From Sporodiniella umbellata (Eukaryota; Mucoromycota; Mucoromycetes; Mucorales; Rhizopodaceae), in assembly GCA_025677835.1 (NCBI GenBank), contig JAIXMR010000062.1, positions 62,001 through 126,000 of the forward strand: a stretch of 64,000 nt of DNA, in the 5' to 3' direction. The notes beneath the pieces were generated by a model. The model saw nothing but the letters and a program-made list of their open reading frames with translations. It was not told the DNA's origin and did not search any database. A program made the position numbers and the translations under genes. Positions 34,343 through 45,514 of this stretch are shown here, one piece after another; the stretch's first letter is position 1; each line of letters begins with the position of its first letter.

Positions 34343-37252
34343 ACTTTTATATATGTATGTATGTGTGTTTTGAATAGCTAGACAATGATAAAAAACAGAA
34401 AGAAACAAAGGAAAATCAAAAAGAAAAATTCTCTACTTGTTTTTGAACTGCTAAAGGGCAGATGTATATTTTCCTTATCAAAGGTTGAGAGCATGCTTTT
34501 TCTTTTTCTTTTTTTTTTTTTTTTTACAAAAGACAGTTTAGAAAGTTGTAACGTGTTAAACTCTACAAGAGCTATCTTTTTTTTTTATTCATTAATCCAA
34601 TTGTTGTTGTTTACAGAGATTACTATTGGTTCATTAACATTTCGCTCTACTTTTAGCACTTTTTTCATTCAGCCAAAAGTATTTTAGGAGAGTAGATAAT
34701 GCCTGTATTGACCATACTTGAGTTGGACCAGAATAGTATTGTATAGAGACAGTCAGACGTCTTCAGGGACTCTTAATGTATACAAAAAAACCGAAATAGT
34801 TCAAAGAACAGACAAGCCTAGTAATAGGGCTATGGACCTATTACGAGAGTAGTGGTTCAACCCTGTATAAAACGCGGTATTAAAAAAATACATCAAAGCT
34901 TCCCTTGTGCTTAATCAATGTAATTTACAAGAGATTTCATTTGGAACAAATTAATATCAAACATATTAAAAAGTCGTTTGCTCCCCATGCCGAGTTCGTT
35001 GATACTATTAAACCAAAGAAGCTTTGGATCGGGTAAATGCATGTGTCTTACTAAAAGAAAAAGTACAGCTGTGACTCTACTTCAAAGATGTAAAAAAAAA
35101 GCAGATAAACATTGATAGACGAAACTACGTACTATGAGGTATACTTAGGTTAAGCGAAGTAAATTGACACTTTTAAAGGAGACATAAAAAACGGAATCAT
35201 AGTTGTAGTGTTGGTTTAATATCGAACTTACTAAAGACAAAACATGACTGCAAAAAAGATAGACTACCAGCTGTAGTTTGCAGCTGATATACAAACGTCA
35301 GATTGTTTAGCCTCCTAAAATTTTGTTGTATATATTTCATAAAAAAAAAGTCTCTGTTGAAGCACTGATAAAATGAAACTATAAACTCGAGTTTGTTTGT
35401 TTGTTCCAAAACGACCAAATTGGGCTACAGAATGGTCTAAAAACTCACCAAAACAGCTACCAAACCTTATAGCTGTTGACAGTAGTTTAGTTATAGTCGA
35501 TTCTTCTCAAGCGAGACAGAAAAAGAGCAAATATATAGGGTACTTTATAAAATCTCTTGCAAAGAGTATATATAGATAGGTAGACAGATAAACAAAAAGA
35601 CACAACCGGATGATTTTCTTATGACTTAGAGAAAACAAGGATAAATCAAACATTTTGTAGAAAGAAAAAAGGGCAGCTAAAAACCCTCCTGCTATTGTTA
35701 ATCAGTTTGCGTTTATGCGGTCAAGATCGAATGACTGATCAAACGCATTTGAGTCCCAATAGACTATCAAAAATCAATTTCGAATACATATTGTAAAAAA
35801 GCAGACAGAGATTAGTAGCATTCATCCAAACTGTCTTGTTCTAGTACTTTTTAATTGTTCTGCATGTATGCAAGAGTTCTTTTACCTTATGTTAAAGTAT
35901 GCAGACTAAAGTACCAAGCGTAGTACTAATGCACACGCACTTTTCTTTGTGTTTTTCTGGGTTTTACTGATATATTACAAACACATGACGCGGAATGCTA
36001 AAGAGGCTCATGTTTTTTTTTTCTGGGGACAATATACAGAAGGAATAAATGATTCTATTGTTTAAAAAAAAACCGCCACTAGAATAACGCTAATTGTCTT
36101 CCAAAAGCAATTTAAATACCGCATTTTGTATGACGTCTCCTTTCCCTATTTGTTGAGAAATGCTTCTACTCTTTAAAAAAAAAAGTTGGGGTAAAGATTC
36201 AAACTCTTATTTATCTCAATAAGGGACCATGTTAAGACTTTTATTATTATTATTTTTTGAGGCAGATTTTTTTGTTGTTTAAATTTTAATGAATTGCTTA
36301 GTTTTTGCTACTTTCTGTTTCAAGCATAATGTAGGCACAACCTTAAAAGAGCATGAACTTTTGCTCTTTTTTTTTTTTTTTTTTGGACGAAATAAACAGC
36401 CGTCATAATAATTTCAATTACAGTGCCAATAATAGTGGCAAGTCTGCTATAAGAAAGAAGGAAATGTATTTGAGTGGTTTTGTGTCATGAATGTCAACTA
36501 AAGAACAAACCGGTTTATGTATGCAACTTTCTAGTTTGTGGTAGAGTATGTATGTGCGTTTGTGTGTGAGAGAAAGAATACTCTTAAAATACGGTATTGG
36601 TTATTACCGCGTTCTTTGCTTCTTCATTCTGATGCGCTTGTTATGTCGGTAATCCACTCACTTAAGCTGGCTTTGATTTGAAAAAGGCAGTAGTGAGACG
36701 TTTGTTCTTTCAGAAATCAGAGTTCTGTTACTGTTGTGATCACTTGTGTTATTGTTTTGTTTTAAATCATATATCTCTAGCACTTTTACAGCTTGTTTCT
36801 GCCTAAAGTTTTCAAAGGAGGGGATCTAAGACTGTGAAACCAAAGAGACATAAGTTTAGATACCAGTATTATACCAACAAAACAAAAAAGCGGCTGTAAG
36901 AGTGTTTTTGATGAATAATATGAGCTGCAGAATGATAAGAATATTTTCAAGAATAGAAAAACGCTCTAAAAAAAAGCCAGATTTCTACAGCAATGGTATG
37001 AATCAATTTTGTGATCTGCTTTAAACTGTACCCACTAAAATATAAAAAGATAGGCAGCAAAATATAGAGTGACAGATCATGTAACCAAAGTCACATTAGA
37101 ATGAACGATAGGGGCTATGTGTCGAATGATTTTTTTTTTTTTTTTTTTTTTGCAGGAAAATTGTTTCTTACTTGTTTTGCTTTATTTATTGAATTTTTTA
37201 TAATTTTCTTTTTTCTTTTTCTTTTTACATTTAAAATAAAACACATTTTCCA
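34343..37252. other. Intergenic stretch without supported genes
   Basis: 2.9 kb of AT-rich sequence. The only frames above 60 codons are poly-Phe/poly-Lys artefacts, or short and without domain content (for example 35397-35579). T-runs at 36367-36384 and 37131-37151 occur; the latter precedes the Ser-rich gene. Confidence 0.45.
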
Positions 37253-38077
37253 ATGGCCTTTATACACCAGAGACGCAGACCAGTACAAAGACTTCAAGAA
37301 ACAAACTCATATTCAGATGATGCGATTCCTTCTGTATCTGACTCAGACAACGACTGGCATGTTATTAGCTCAACCTTGACTTCTGCCAGTAACTCTTCTG
37401 TTCAGAGTGTTTCCGAAACCGAGTCTGTGTGCTCTTCTTATAAGCCGTTTTCAGATACGGACGATTCTTTTTCAGATATCGATCATTTACTGGAAGCCAC
37501 TTTGGGTGCCCTTCCTTCCCATGATGGCACAGGCACCTTTACCGCTCGCCAGGATAGTCTATCCCCTTCCCCTTCGGAAAGTCATGTGATGCCAGAATTT
37601 GTACCCACTCTTTCTGGTATTCGTTCACAAGAGTTAATACAAAGGGGGTCAGATAAGATCACCTTAGTTCCGACACCCCAGGATCTCGATAGGTAATGCT
37701 TGTATTCTAAGATAAAGAAAAAGCTCACTATCGTCTTAGTATTCCTATCCATCATCCTGCGGGTACAACCACGATTCTTTCCATCGTTTGGAGTAGTCTG
37801 GCGAGATTGAAAGATAACTGGATAGAAAACGAAGCCAGCACATTAGAAAGACTGAGTGCTATCATGTCTGAAGCAATACTGGAGGGGTGTATGCCCTTTA
37901 GCTCTCCTTTGCATATGGAAAGATCATTATTAGAAGGTAAATATTTACTATCAGCGTAGTTTCCATATGGAACATAATAAACATATATATATATATATAT
38001 ATATATATTGCTGGCTCCTATACATTTTTATTCATCACTTTCTCTTTTTCCCTTTTTTCTAAACCAAAGTTGAATAA
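37253..38077 (+). CDS. Ser-rich protein with candidate Atg8-interacting (AIM/LIR) motif
   Basis: Not recognised by family. Exons 37253-37692 and 37740-37936, then either read-through to a stop about 20 nt on or a third mini-exon (38070-38077, giving ...SLLEVE). About 212-220 aa. The N-terminal half is Ser/Asp-rich and likely disordered. Residues about 28-40 read SVSDSDNDWHVISS: W-x-x-I preceded by acidic and Ser residues, the form of an AIM/LIR motif. A C-terminal helical block (ILSIVWSSLARLKDNWIE, then ERLSAIMSEAILEG) may be a domain. The autophagy link is inference from a short motif only. Confidence 0.6.
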
Positions 38078-38710
38078 CACACGACAAACAACAGCAAGAA
38101 AAACACATACTTACATTCGATCCACTCATACACATATACATATATTCTCCAGCACAAACACACCCACTCTTCTTTTTACCTACAAATATAGATACCCACC
38201 TATCTGTCTATATCTGTAAGTAAAAAATAACGACTTTATCTATTTATCTATCTATAAACAAATATAAACATATATATTTGTATTTTATTACATACATATT
38301 ACAACCCCCCCCTTTTCTTTGTGATACTTTTCTTTTCTGTCCTCCTTTTTCTTGCCAATATTTTCTTTTTACAGAAATTTGACAAGAAAATGATGTATAA
38401 AAAAAAAAAAAAAAAAAAAACAACAACAATAAAAAGCCCAAATCACTCTGTGCTAGTTTTATTAATATCAACAACAGTCAAAACCTCTAATTTAAATACT
38501 AATACAACAAACACTATCAAAGGGAGGTCAACCGATGTCGTACTTTACTTTCATAGTTGCGTCATACGGATCATGCATCCACCCAATCTGTGGCTTGATC
38601 GTTCACCCTTTGAATCTACAGACACCCCAAGACCCAACGGACAATGAAAATACCGCAAGAGGGTCAATGAGCTGTCAAAAACTTTTTTTTCTTGTTGAAA
38701 TATTTTTTTA
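38078..38710. other. Intergenic, repeat-rich
   Basis: TA repeats (37983-38008 in the preceding intron region), TATC/TCTA-type repeats near 38200-38260, and A20 at about 38399-38420. The frame at 38321-38647 has biased composition and no domain. No gene supported. Confidence 0.45.
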
Positions 38711-39131
38711 ATGGGCTATCTTCACTACAAACAAAGCAAACAGAGATCAATTCAACCTATTTTGACACGGACGCAAATCCGGGATTTGGGAAAAATGATG
38801 GGCTACACTTCTTTTCGACAATCTGTAGAGTTTTTTATGGCAAGTGCGTTTATCATAATTAACAAAAAAAAAAAAGAAGGTTTTAGTTGATAGATGTTTT
38901 GGTTAGGATCCAGTGAATTATTTTAAATTGGGTAAAGTCAAGATGGATGAAATCCATCGTTATTTATTAGAGAAAGGAGTGACTTTTGAGAAATGTCCTC
39001 ATGTCCATCATACCCATCAACATGATCGTTCTCGACAGCTTGTGTCCATCTTATTTCCTGGTTATCCTATTATTAAAGCAAGTGATCAGTATTATCGTCA
39101 GATGAGAGAAAAGTAACTACCATTCCTCCCT

Positions 39132-39171
<40 letters not shown>

Positions 39172-40398
39172 AAAAAAAAAAAAAAATGGCTATGTGATTA
39201 TTTACCGTGAACTCGCGATAGTAAAAACCAAAGCAAGATCATCTCATTGGCCTATGATTTACTACCGACCAACGATAAATATGAACGACTCGAGGAGATG
39301 TTTAGGGCGCCGGTCGATTGGAGTTCTAAAACGTACGAGGTCAAGATTCCTTTGAAGCTTTTGAACCGAGCGCGTGTGGTAGAAGGGCATGCTTCTTCTG
39401 AACTGAACGTAAGACTATTTTTGAACTTTTGGTCTTCAGAGCGTGTGCCTTGGCACCCCCATAGTCTTTCTCGTATTTCTATTGAGGGCGAATGGCAACC
39501 CTTGACAGAGGCAGATCAAGCGATGCTTCACTATGGGTTTTTCCATCTGGACCTGACCGATAAATCCACCGCGATCACCCAAGCCAACCGGCGTACCCAG
39601 GGCGATGTCACGCTCGCCTTTGACTTTACTGAACCCCCCAGAACGCGCCATGTGTCTGTCTGTGCTGTTTGGGAAAAAAGTGTGGAGGAAATGACGAGCC
39701 AGGTGTATGTCCAGACCGCGTCACTCTATATCAGTCAGGCCATGGAACGCGCTTCGCGAAAACCGCTCGAGGTGGATGCGGTACAAAAACAGGTGGTGGA
39801 AGCTTTGAAAGAGTCAAGTCCGTCCAAGCTGGGTCTGATCAAAAAAGAAAATCTGTTGCTTTACTGTGGAAAAGCCTTTCGAGAAGCTTGGGACAGTAAG
39901 AAAAGCGCGAGTCTAAAAGCTTTTCTCACCCAAGTATGATAGGTCAAGAGCCAACGGATCTGGACGAGGCGGAAATAATAGCGGGAGACGAATACGTGTC
40001 CATCACAGACCCAATCCTTTTGTCGCCGATACAACATCCAGCAAGATGTACCTTCTGTACTCATCATGCTTGCTTTGATGCGATGGTCTTTTTGAAGTTT
40101 CAATCTACTTTTATGCAATGGAAGTGTCCTATCTGCAATATCAAAATAAGAGGCATTCAGGTACATACAGATACAATCCTCTTCAACAACCGTTGACATT
40201 CTAAACAAAAAGGACCTTTATATTGACTGTCAAGTCAAATGTGCTATCCAAGATAACCCAGGTCAAGATAGACTGTTGAAACAAGGAAATACTTATGTAG
40301 GCGTACAGGCTGTCCCCTCCTCACCTATCCAATCAAAGCGCGCTTACGATGTGATTCATATAGACGAAGAATCAGCCAAAAAAATTCAAAAAATCTAA
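38711..40398 (+). CDS. PIAS/Siz-type SUMO E3 ligase (PINIT + SP-RING + SIM)
   Basis: Exons 38711-38839, 38907-39112, 39234-39895, 39943-40160 and 40213-40398; about 466 aa (an alternative acceptor at 39222 would add 4). The first intron has a GC donor (ATG|GCAAGT). The 39896-39942 intron is only 47 nt and removes an in-frame stop. Domains: a PINIT-like region (about 70-320), then an SP-RING with HPARCTFCTHHACFDAMVF and QWKCPICNIKIRGIQ, then DLYID. Near the C-terminus VIHIDEES is a textbook SUMO-interacting motif. An N-terminal SAP domain is not obvious. Role: nuclear E3 that brings Ubc9~SUMO to substrates. The splice chain is supported by the domain staying continuous across every junction. 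Confidence 0.9.
39139..39168. repeat. (TA)n microsatellite in a PIAS-gene intron
   Basis: About 15 TA units followed by A16, within the intron 39113-39233. Confidence 0.85.
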
Positions 40399-40577
40399 AA
40401 AAAAAAAAAAAAAAAAAAAAAAGAGGCTAGATAAAAGCATGTGATTGTATATCTGTCTATAAAGAGTCTCACTTTTTATTCTTTTTCTTCTTTTTCTTTT
40501 CCTATTCATCTCTCTTTTTTTTTTTTTTTTTTTTCCTCACTCTTTTTTTTTCGAGCCAAAGGAAATCCAAGCCGCTA

Positions 40578-40775
40578 ATGAAGTGGTTTAAATCAACACA
40601 TGAGTATCGATATCAATGGAGTCTTGTATCAGCAGCCAACTGGCAGAAATACCCAAATGAGAATTGTACGCATGTAGCCCATGTAGACGTGTTAAGTCGT
40701 ACAGTGGATCAAGCTACAGGCATTCTGACCACAGAACGCCTGATCACTGTGAACCAGAACATACCCAGTTTGATC

Positions 40776-40816
<41 letters not shown>

Positions 40817-41259
40817 GCCAGCCACTTGAAAAATTTTCTAATGATTTACCAATGAAATTTTTTTTTTTTTTTTTTTTTAGATCCTTGGTGCCAATACAAC
40901 ACAGTATGTAAGAGAAGTATCTACGATTGATCCAAAGACCAAGACCTTAACCATGTACTCTGTGAATCTTACTATGGCTAATCTATTACAAGTACAAGAG
41001 ACAATTGTATATCAAGAACATCCTACAGACAAAACAAAGTAAAAGAAAAAAAAAAAAAAAAAAAAAAAACTAAACACACCTTTGTTTTAGAACGCTCTTT
41101 ACACAGCAAGCCTCTATTTCTGCTGGAAGTTTGGTTTCTGGCTGGTCCAATCAACTCCTTGAAGAGGTTTCGCTTCGTAGATTTCAACAAAATGCAGATA
41201 TTGGTCGTATAGGATTTAACAAGGTCCTAGAACGTTTTGTAGGGATGCAGCCACTGTAA
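40578..41259 (+). CDS. PRELI/MSF1-domain lipid transfer protein (Ups/PRELID3 type)
   Basis: Exons 40578-40781, 40881-41038 and 41091-41259; 176 aa, the normal single-domain size. Family landmarks: MKWFKSTHEYRYQWSLVSAANWQKYPN, read in two parts here, then HVDVLSRTVD, LIKRILGANTTQYVREVSTIDP across the first intron, and MYSVNLTMANLLQVQE. The end (ASISAGS...VLERFVG) fits PRELI C-termini. Role: with an Mdm35-type partner it moves phospholipids between mitochondrial membranes in the intermembrane space. The sequence looks closer to Ups2/PRELID3 (phosphatidylserine) than Ups1, but I cannot be sure by eye. Introns carry poly(A)/poly(T) of 20 nt or more. Confidence 0.9.
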
Positions 41260-41498
41260 GGTTTTTGGCTATGTGTCACACTGTCCTACGCTGAAAACAG
41301 AGGGTCTGATGAACGCTCCGCTTGATCTGTCCGATAAGGTCTGTTTTTTTTTTTTTTTTTTTTTGGATAAGAGTCTTTATTTGATCGATAAAAGGATCGA
41401 CCAAGACAATAAAAGGTGTATGTAATGTATGTATGTGTGTGTATCTATCTACAGTAGGATTTTGGAGAAAGGGGAGGAGGGGAAGAGGAGATGTTTTC

Positions 41499-42095
41499 TT
41501 AGTAATAGACCACATAGTCTGTGGCATAACTGATACCCGCAAGAACAATCCCCAGTTTCCAGAACCGAGCCCAAGTATTTTCTTTTTTATGACGAGGTAT
41601 CTCAGTATACCTCACGCCTTGTCTTTCAGCAGCCTGAGCCATACGCGTTCGACGTCTTTGCTCTTCAGCTTCATAATGACGCGTGTAATGCTCTCGATGG
41701 TTAAAATGACCCTCTTGTGTTCTTTGTTCTGCTTGGGCGCGGGCACTTGCCGAACCTGTGTTTCTGCTTGTGCGTCGTTTGAAATGCCAAGCATGGGCAT
41801 AATGACTCTGACTACGCTCTTCAGTCATGGGTGAATGAACTATACTGCCATGATCATATTGACGTCGATTGGCTTCATTACCCAAGATGGCATAGGCTTC
41901 ATTGATCTCTAAAAACTTTTGACGGGCCTCATCATTATTGGGATTCAAGTCTGGGTGGTACTTTTTAGACAATCGGTAATAATGATGCTTGATGAGCTTT
42001 TTGTCGGCTTGTGGGCTTATCTGCAATATTTGGTAATAGTCTTTGTGAGACTGGCGTAAAAAACCAGTGGAATGAAGTAAGCGTCGGGTAAACAT
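41499..42095 (-). CDS. Mitochondrial-type DnaJ (Hsp40) protein with C-terminal membrane helix
   Basis: Intronless, 198 aa from ATG 42095. The N-terminus MFTRRLLHSTGFLRQS is Arg/Ser-rich without acidic residues, a likely mitochondrial presequence. The J domain, about residues 18-82, reads DYYQILQISPQADKKLIKHH, then the HPD motif in KKYHPDLNPN, then EINEAYAILGNEANRRQYD. A charged Arg/Gln/His-rich middle follows. One hydrophobic segment near the C-terminus (FWKLGIVLAGISYATDYVVYY) could anchor it in the inner membrane. Layout resembles DNAJC4/DNAJC30-type proteins. Role: stimulates an Hsp70; the client is unknown. It converges on the PRELI gene (239 bp between stop codons). Confidence 0.9.
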   Translation of the reverse strand: MFTRRLLHSTGFLRQSHKDYYQILQISPQADKKLIKHHYYRLSKKYHPDLNPNNDEARQKFLEINEAYAILGNEANRRQYDHGSIVHSPMTEERSQSHYAHAWHFKRRTSRNTGSASARAQAEQRTQEGHFNHREHYTRHYEAEEQRRRTRMAQAAERQGVRYTEIPRHKKENTWARFWKLGIVLAGISYATDYVVYY

Positions 42096-42372
42096 CAAGA
42101 AAAAAACAAATCAAAAAAGAAACCTTTTCTATAAGTATATCTGTTTTCAGCCTATCTGCCTAGATCCCATGCGCTTTAACCCCCGCTCAATGATGTCAGT
42201 CCAAAAAAAAAAAAAAAAAAAAAAAAAAGGAGGCTTTAGGCAAAAAGAGGAGACACCGATAGAGCCGGCTGATTAGACTAGAATGATCGAAAATAGTCTA
42301 CAAGTAAAGAAAAGGTCTCGATTCTCAAGCCACCCTATAGAGTTCAACATCAAAAATCTGTCAAGGGGTTGG

Positions 42373-42413
<41 letters not shown>

Positions 42414-43906
42414 AAAAACAAAAACAACGCGTTTTCTGTTTTTGCTTGTGCTTTAATTTTTTTTTTTTTTTTTATGATTTAATTGAAACGTGGTGTCTTC
42501 TTTTAAGGGATTTGTACTCTCGAAAGTTTAAATTTGTCAAAACTTTAAAGAGAGAGAAATTGACTCTTTCTAATTACAGAAGCCAAGGAAAAGTAGTCTA
42601 TGAAGGATCGTACTTTAGAAAGGGAAACAAGTGCATGAGCATGGCTGCACGTGATAGGGTGATGACTCTGTAAAGTACAGGAAGATCCACGTTTTTTTTT
42701 TTTTTTTTCCATGTATTTTTGAGTCACGAAATCCTTTTGTTGGCTTTTTGCTCTTCTCCCCTCTTTTGCAGACAAGGAGAGTAAGGCAAGGCTCCTCTTT
42801 TTTGTGTGAAAGATAAGGTTGAGACTCAAATCGACGTTGGCTTTGTTTGTCAGTAAGGGTTGTGCCACATGCAAGTATGAAGGTCGCTTAGTCGGGGCAG
42901 TTTTTTTTAAAAAAAAAAAAAAAAAAAAACAAGCAAAACTTGACAAAGTGCAAGAAATAAGTGACAAAGGCTCAAGTGTAAGACACGCTATAAATATGAT
43001 TGACATTCACGTGCATTTAATCAATAAGAGATCATTTTCTTGTTGGCAGCACAAGAAAGCAGTCTTAACAAGAAAGGTAAAAATAGGACAAAATCTGTAG
43101 GTTTTTACATGTATTTGTTTTCTCTTTTTGGGGCCTTGCCTGTAGGACCAGGACACAAAGGCTCAATTGAAAGTTTAAAGCGTAATAGGTCGGGAAACGA
43201 AAAGAGCCGGAGTTTGCCCTTTTATAGGCACTCGAAAACTCATGGAAAAGATAATTAGCGTTCTTTCAAAACGGGCGCTCGGTTCTCGTAACGCAAGGAC
43301 AGGTTAACAAAGTATACAGACTTAAATCAAACTGGATACAGCCATAGCCTTTCTCTCTTACTATTTCGTTGCTGAGATGAATAAGGAGGAAAAAGGAAAC
43401 TTTATGTTTGTCATACATTGAGCCCTCTTCTCCTCTCCTCCCCTCCTCCCCCCTTTTTTTTTTTTTTTTTTTTTTATGCTCTGTTTTTACTGGACGCGTT
43501 GAACTAAATATATTTATGTGGTATCACCTTTCGCGGTTTCTTTTCTTTTTTCAGGGACAAAAAAGATAGCCAAAATAGAATATAAGACTTTGTGCCTAAC
43601 CCCACTGTACGAGTCAAATATGTAACCACTACGGAGTTTTCACTTTTCCGCAAAAGTCAAAAACAAGGCTTGTGGCCACTGATAAAATAATCCTGACCTT
43701 CTCCCGCCCTAAAAAAAAAAAAAAAAAAAAAATTTGAGTCTATAAAAGTATAGCTTTTTTTAAAATCTCTCTCTTTTTTTTTTTTTTTTTTTTCTTTTTT
43801 TTTTTCCCTTTTTGTTTTTCTCTGATTTATTTTATTTTTTTTTTCCCAAAAGAAAAAAAAAAAAAACTCTGTTGTCATCTTATTTTACTTTCTTATTTTG
43901 CCCTCA
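42096..43906. other. Intergenic with very long A/T runs
   Basis: A24 at 42204-42227, A36 at 42377-42412, and paired poly(A)/poly(T) tracts to 43860, including a pyrimidine-rich leader before the HSF gene. Frames at 42446-43258 on both strands lack domain content. One plus-strand stretch (42500-42670) looks coding-like but cannot be assigned. Confidence 0.45.
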
Positions 43907-45192
43907 ATGAACTACTCAGACATTTACGATGATATGTCCCATCATTCCAGCGATTTTCACCAATACCAGGTGATGGCAGACCCTTCCAGATGTATATCTC
44001 CTCTTGGGTTTCCTACCTCACCTGAACACAACAACACCAGTCTGATTCCCATCTATCCCTCTTCTTCTACCATCAGACAAGATCGGCCTTCTCCCAGCCT
44101 CGTTTCTCCCAGAGATATTTCGATTTCGCAAAGAGGTGTAGCCGGTTTTGTGTCGAAACTATACCAGTATGTTCTACCCAAGGCATAAGGTTTTTTTTTT
44201 TTTTTTTAACATCTACTTTCTAGATGTCTTCAGTCTACTGGTAACGAGCGAAAATACGCAAGATGGTGTAGTCATCAAGGCAAAGACATGTTTATTATTG
44301 AATGTATTCCAGGTTAGATAGAATGATTCATGTTTACTTTTGGGTCTAACTTTGTTTTTTTTTAAAAAAAAAAAAAAGAATTCACTCAACATGTATTACC
44401 ACTTTTGTTTAAGCATTGCAAATTTCAGTCCTTTGTGCGCCAGTTGAATGTAAATAGTAGTTTATTAAAAGAAAAAGATGTACTAAAAAAAAATAAAAAA
44501 AAAACCCTTAAAAGATTTACGGATTTCAACGTGATACAGACGCTAGAAAATCAAAGGACAGCAAAGACAAAGACTCTTGCCGTTGGTCTCATGAAGACTT
44601 CCATCCCGGCCGCCGCGACTTACTGCACAGAATCCGAAGAAAGCCGACAAAGTCGACCAGAAGAAGGGTTGTCAAAGTCGAAGATTCAGAAACGATTCTA
44701 AAGATGCAAGAGGAAGAAGATTCAGCCGACGATGACATGGACCAACGCCGCTCGTCTTCCTCTGCATCTTCTGTTCATGGTCTTGATTATGCCTCACCCT
44801 ATGAATCTCAATCCAACAGTCTGATTCATGTGACACTACCCAAACCTACCGCGCTTCCTGACGAGTTTGACTTTATGGGCGCAGAGTCTGAACGTGAAAT
44901 CGACCAAGACATTGCTTCAGAATTGATAACAGCCCAGCGACGCTTTGATGAGCTACAGGCCTTTTACAAATCTAGACTCGCAGAGCAACAGTTACGTATA
45001 CGTAACCTAGAAAACGCTCTCTGTTGTTACCCTGAAGTCAAGCAGCCTATGCTCACCTCAATGGCGGCTGAAACCTACTATGCACCTTACGATATGAATA
45101 TGCCTTTTGATAACACTCATAATAACACTATGAATCAGCCAGTGCAGCAATCTCACTGGATGCAGCCCAACAACTCTTCTTACACGCCTTGA
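43907..45192 (+). CDS. Heat-shock-factor-type transcription factor
   Basis: Exons 43907-44166, 44224-44312, 44379-44449 and 44515-45192; phases close to 365 aa. The HSF DNA-binding domain (about residues 75-190) is split over all four exons: FVSKLYQ, then FIIECIPEFTQHVLPLLFKH, then the recognition helix KFQSFVRQLNIYGFQR, then WSHEDFHPGRRDLLHRIRRK. A basic stretch (TKSTRRRVVK) may be a nuclear signal. An acidic/Ser segment and a helix with heptad character (ELITAQRRFDELQAFYKSRL, residues about 280-310) follow. The tail is Asn/Gln-rich. It lacks a long HR-A/B trimer coil, so Skn7/Sfl1/Hms2-like roles are as likely as classical Hsf1. Start ATG 43907 follows a T-rich leader. Confidence 0.9.
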
Positions 45193-45357
45193 TCGATGCA
45201 CAACGCCAAATAAGGAGCGTATTATTTTTACATATATGCATTCTGTTAAACTCTCCCTTTTCTCTCTCTCTCTCTATTATTAATTTTTTTTTTTTTTTTT
45301 GTATATTGGAATATGTATCTTCAGTTTTTTTTTTTTTTTATCTTATTCCTTACAAGA

Positions 45358-45360
<3 letters not shown>

Positions 45361-45406
<46 letters not shown>

Positions 45407-45447
45407 TACATAATACGCCATCTTTCTCACCTCTTTTCTTACTCCTA

Positions 45448-45499
<52 letters not shown>

Positions 45500-45514
45500 T
45501 ATTATTATTATTAT
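45361..45514. repeat. Compound microsatellite: (CA)n then (ATT)n
   Basis: CA repeat at 45361-45402 and an ATT repeat at about 45449-45514 with one imperfect unit, in the 3' flank of the HSF gene. All long frames here are His-Thr, Asn or Tyr/Leu homopolymer artefacts of these repeats. Confidence 0.95.

Noticed and set aside
42500..43256. Possible gene in the DnaJ/HSF intergenic region
   Set aside because: Frames are short, interrupted by long A/T runs, partly open on both strands, and without recognisable motifs.
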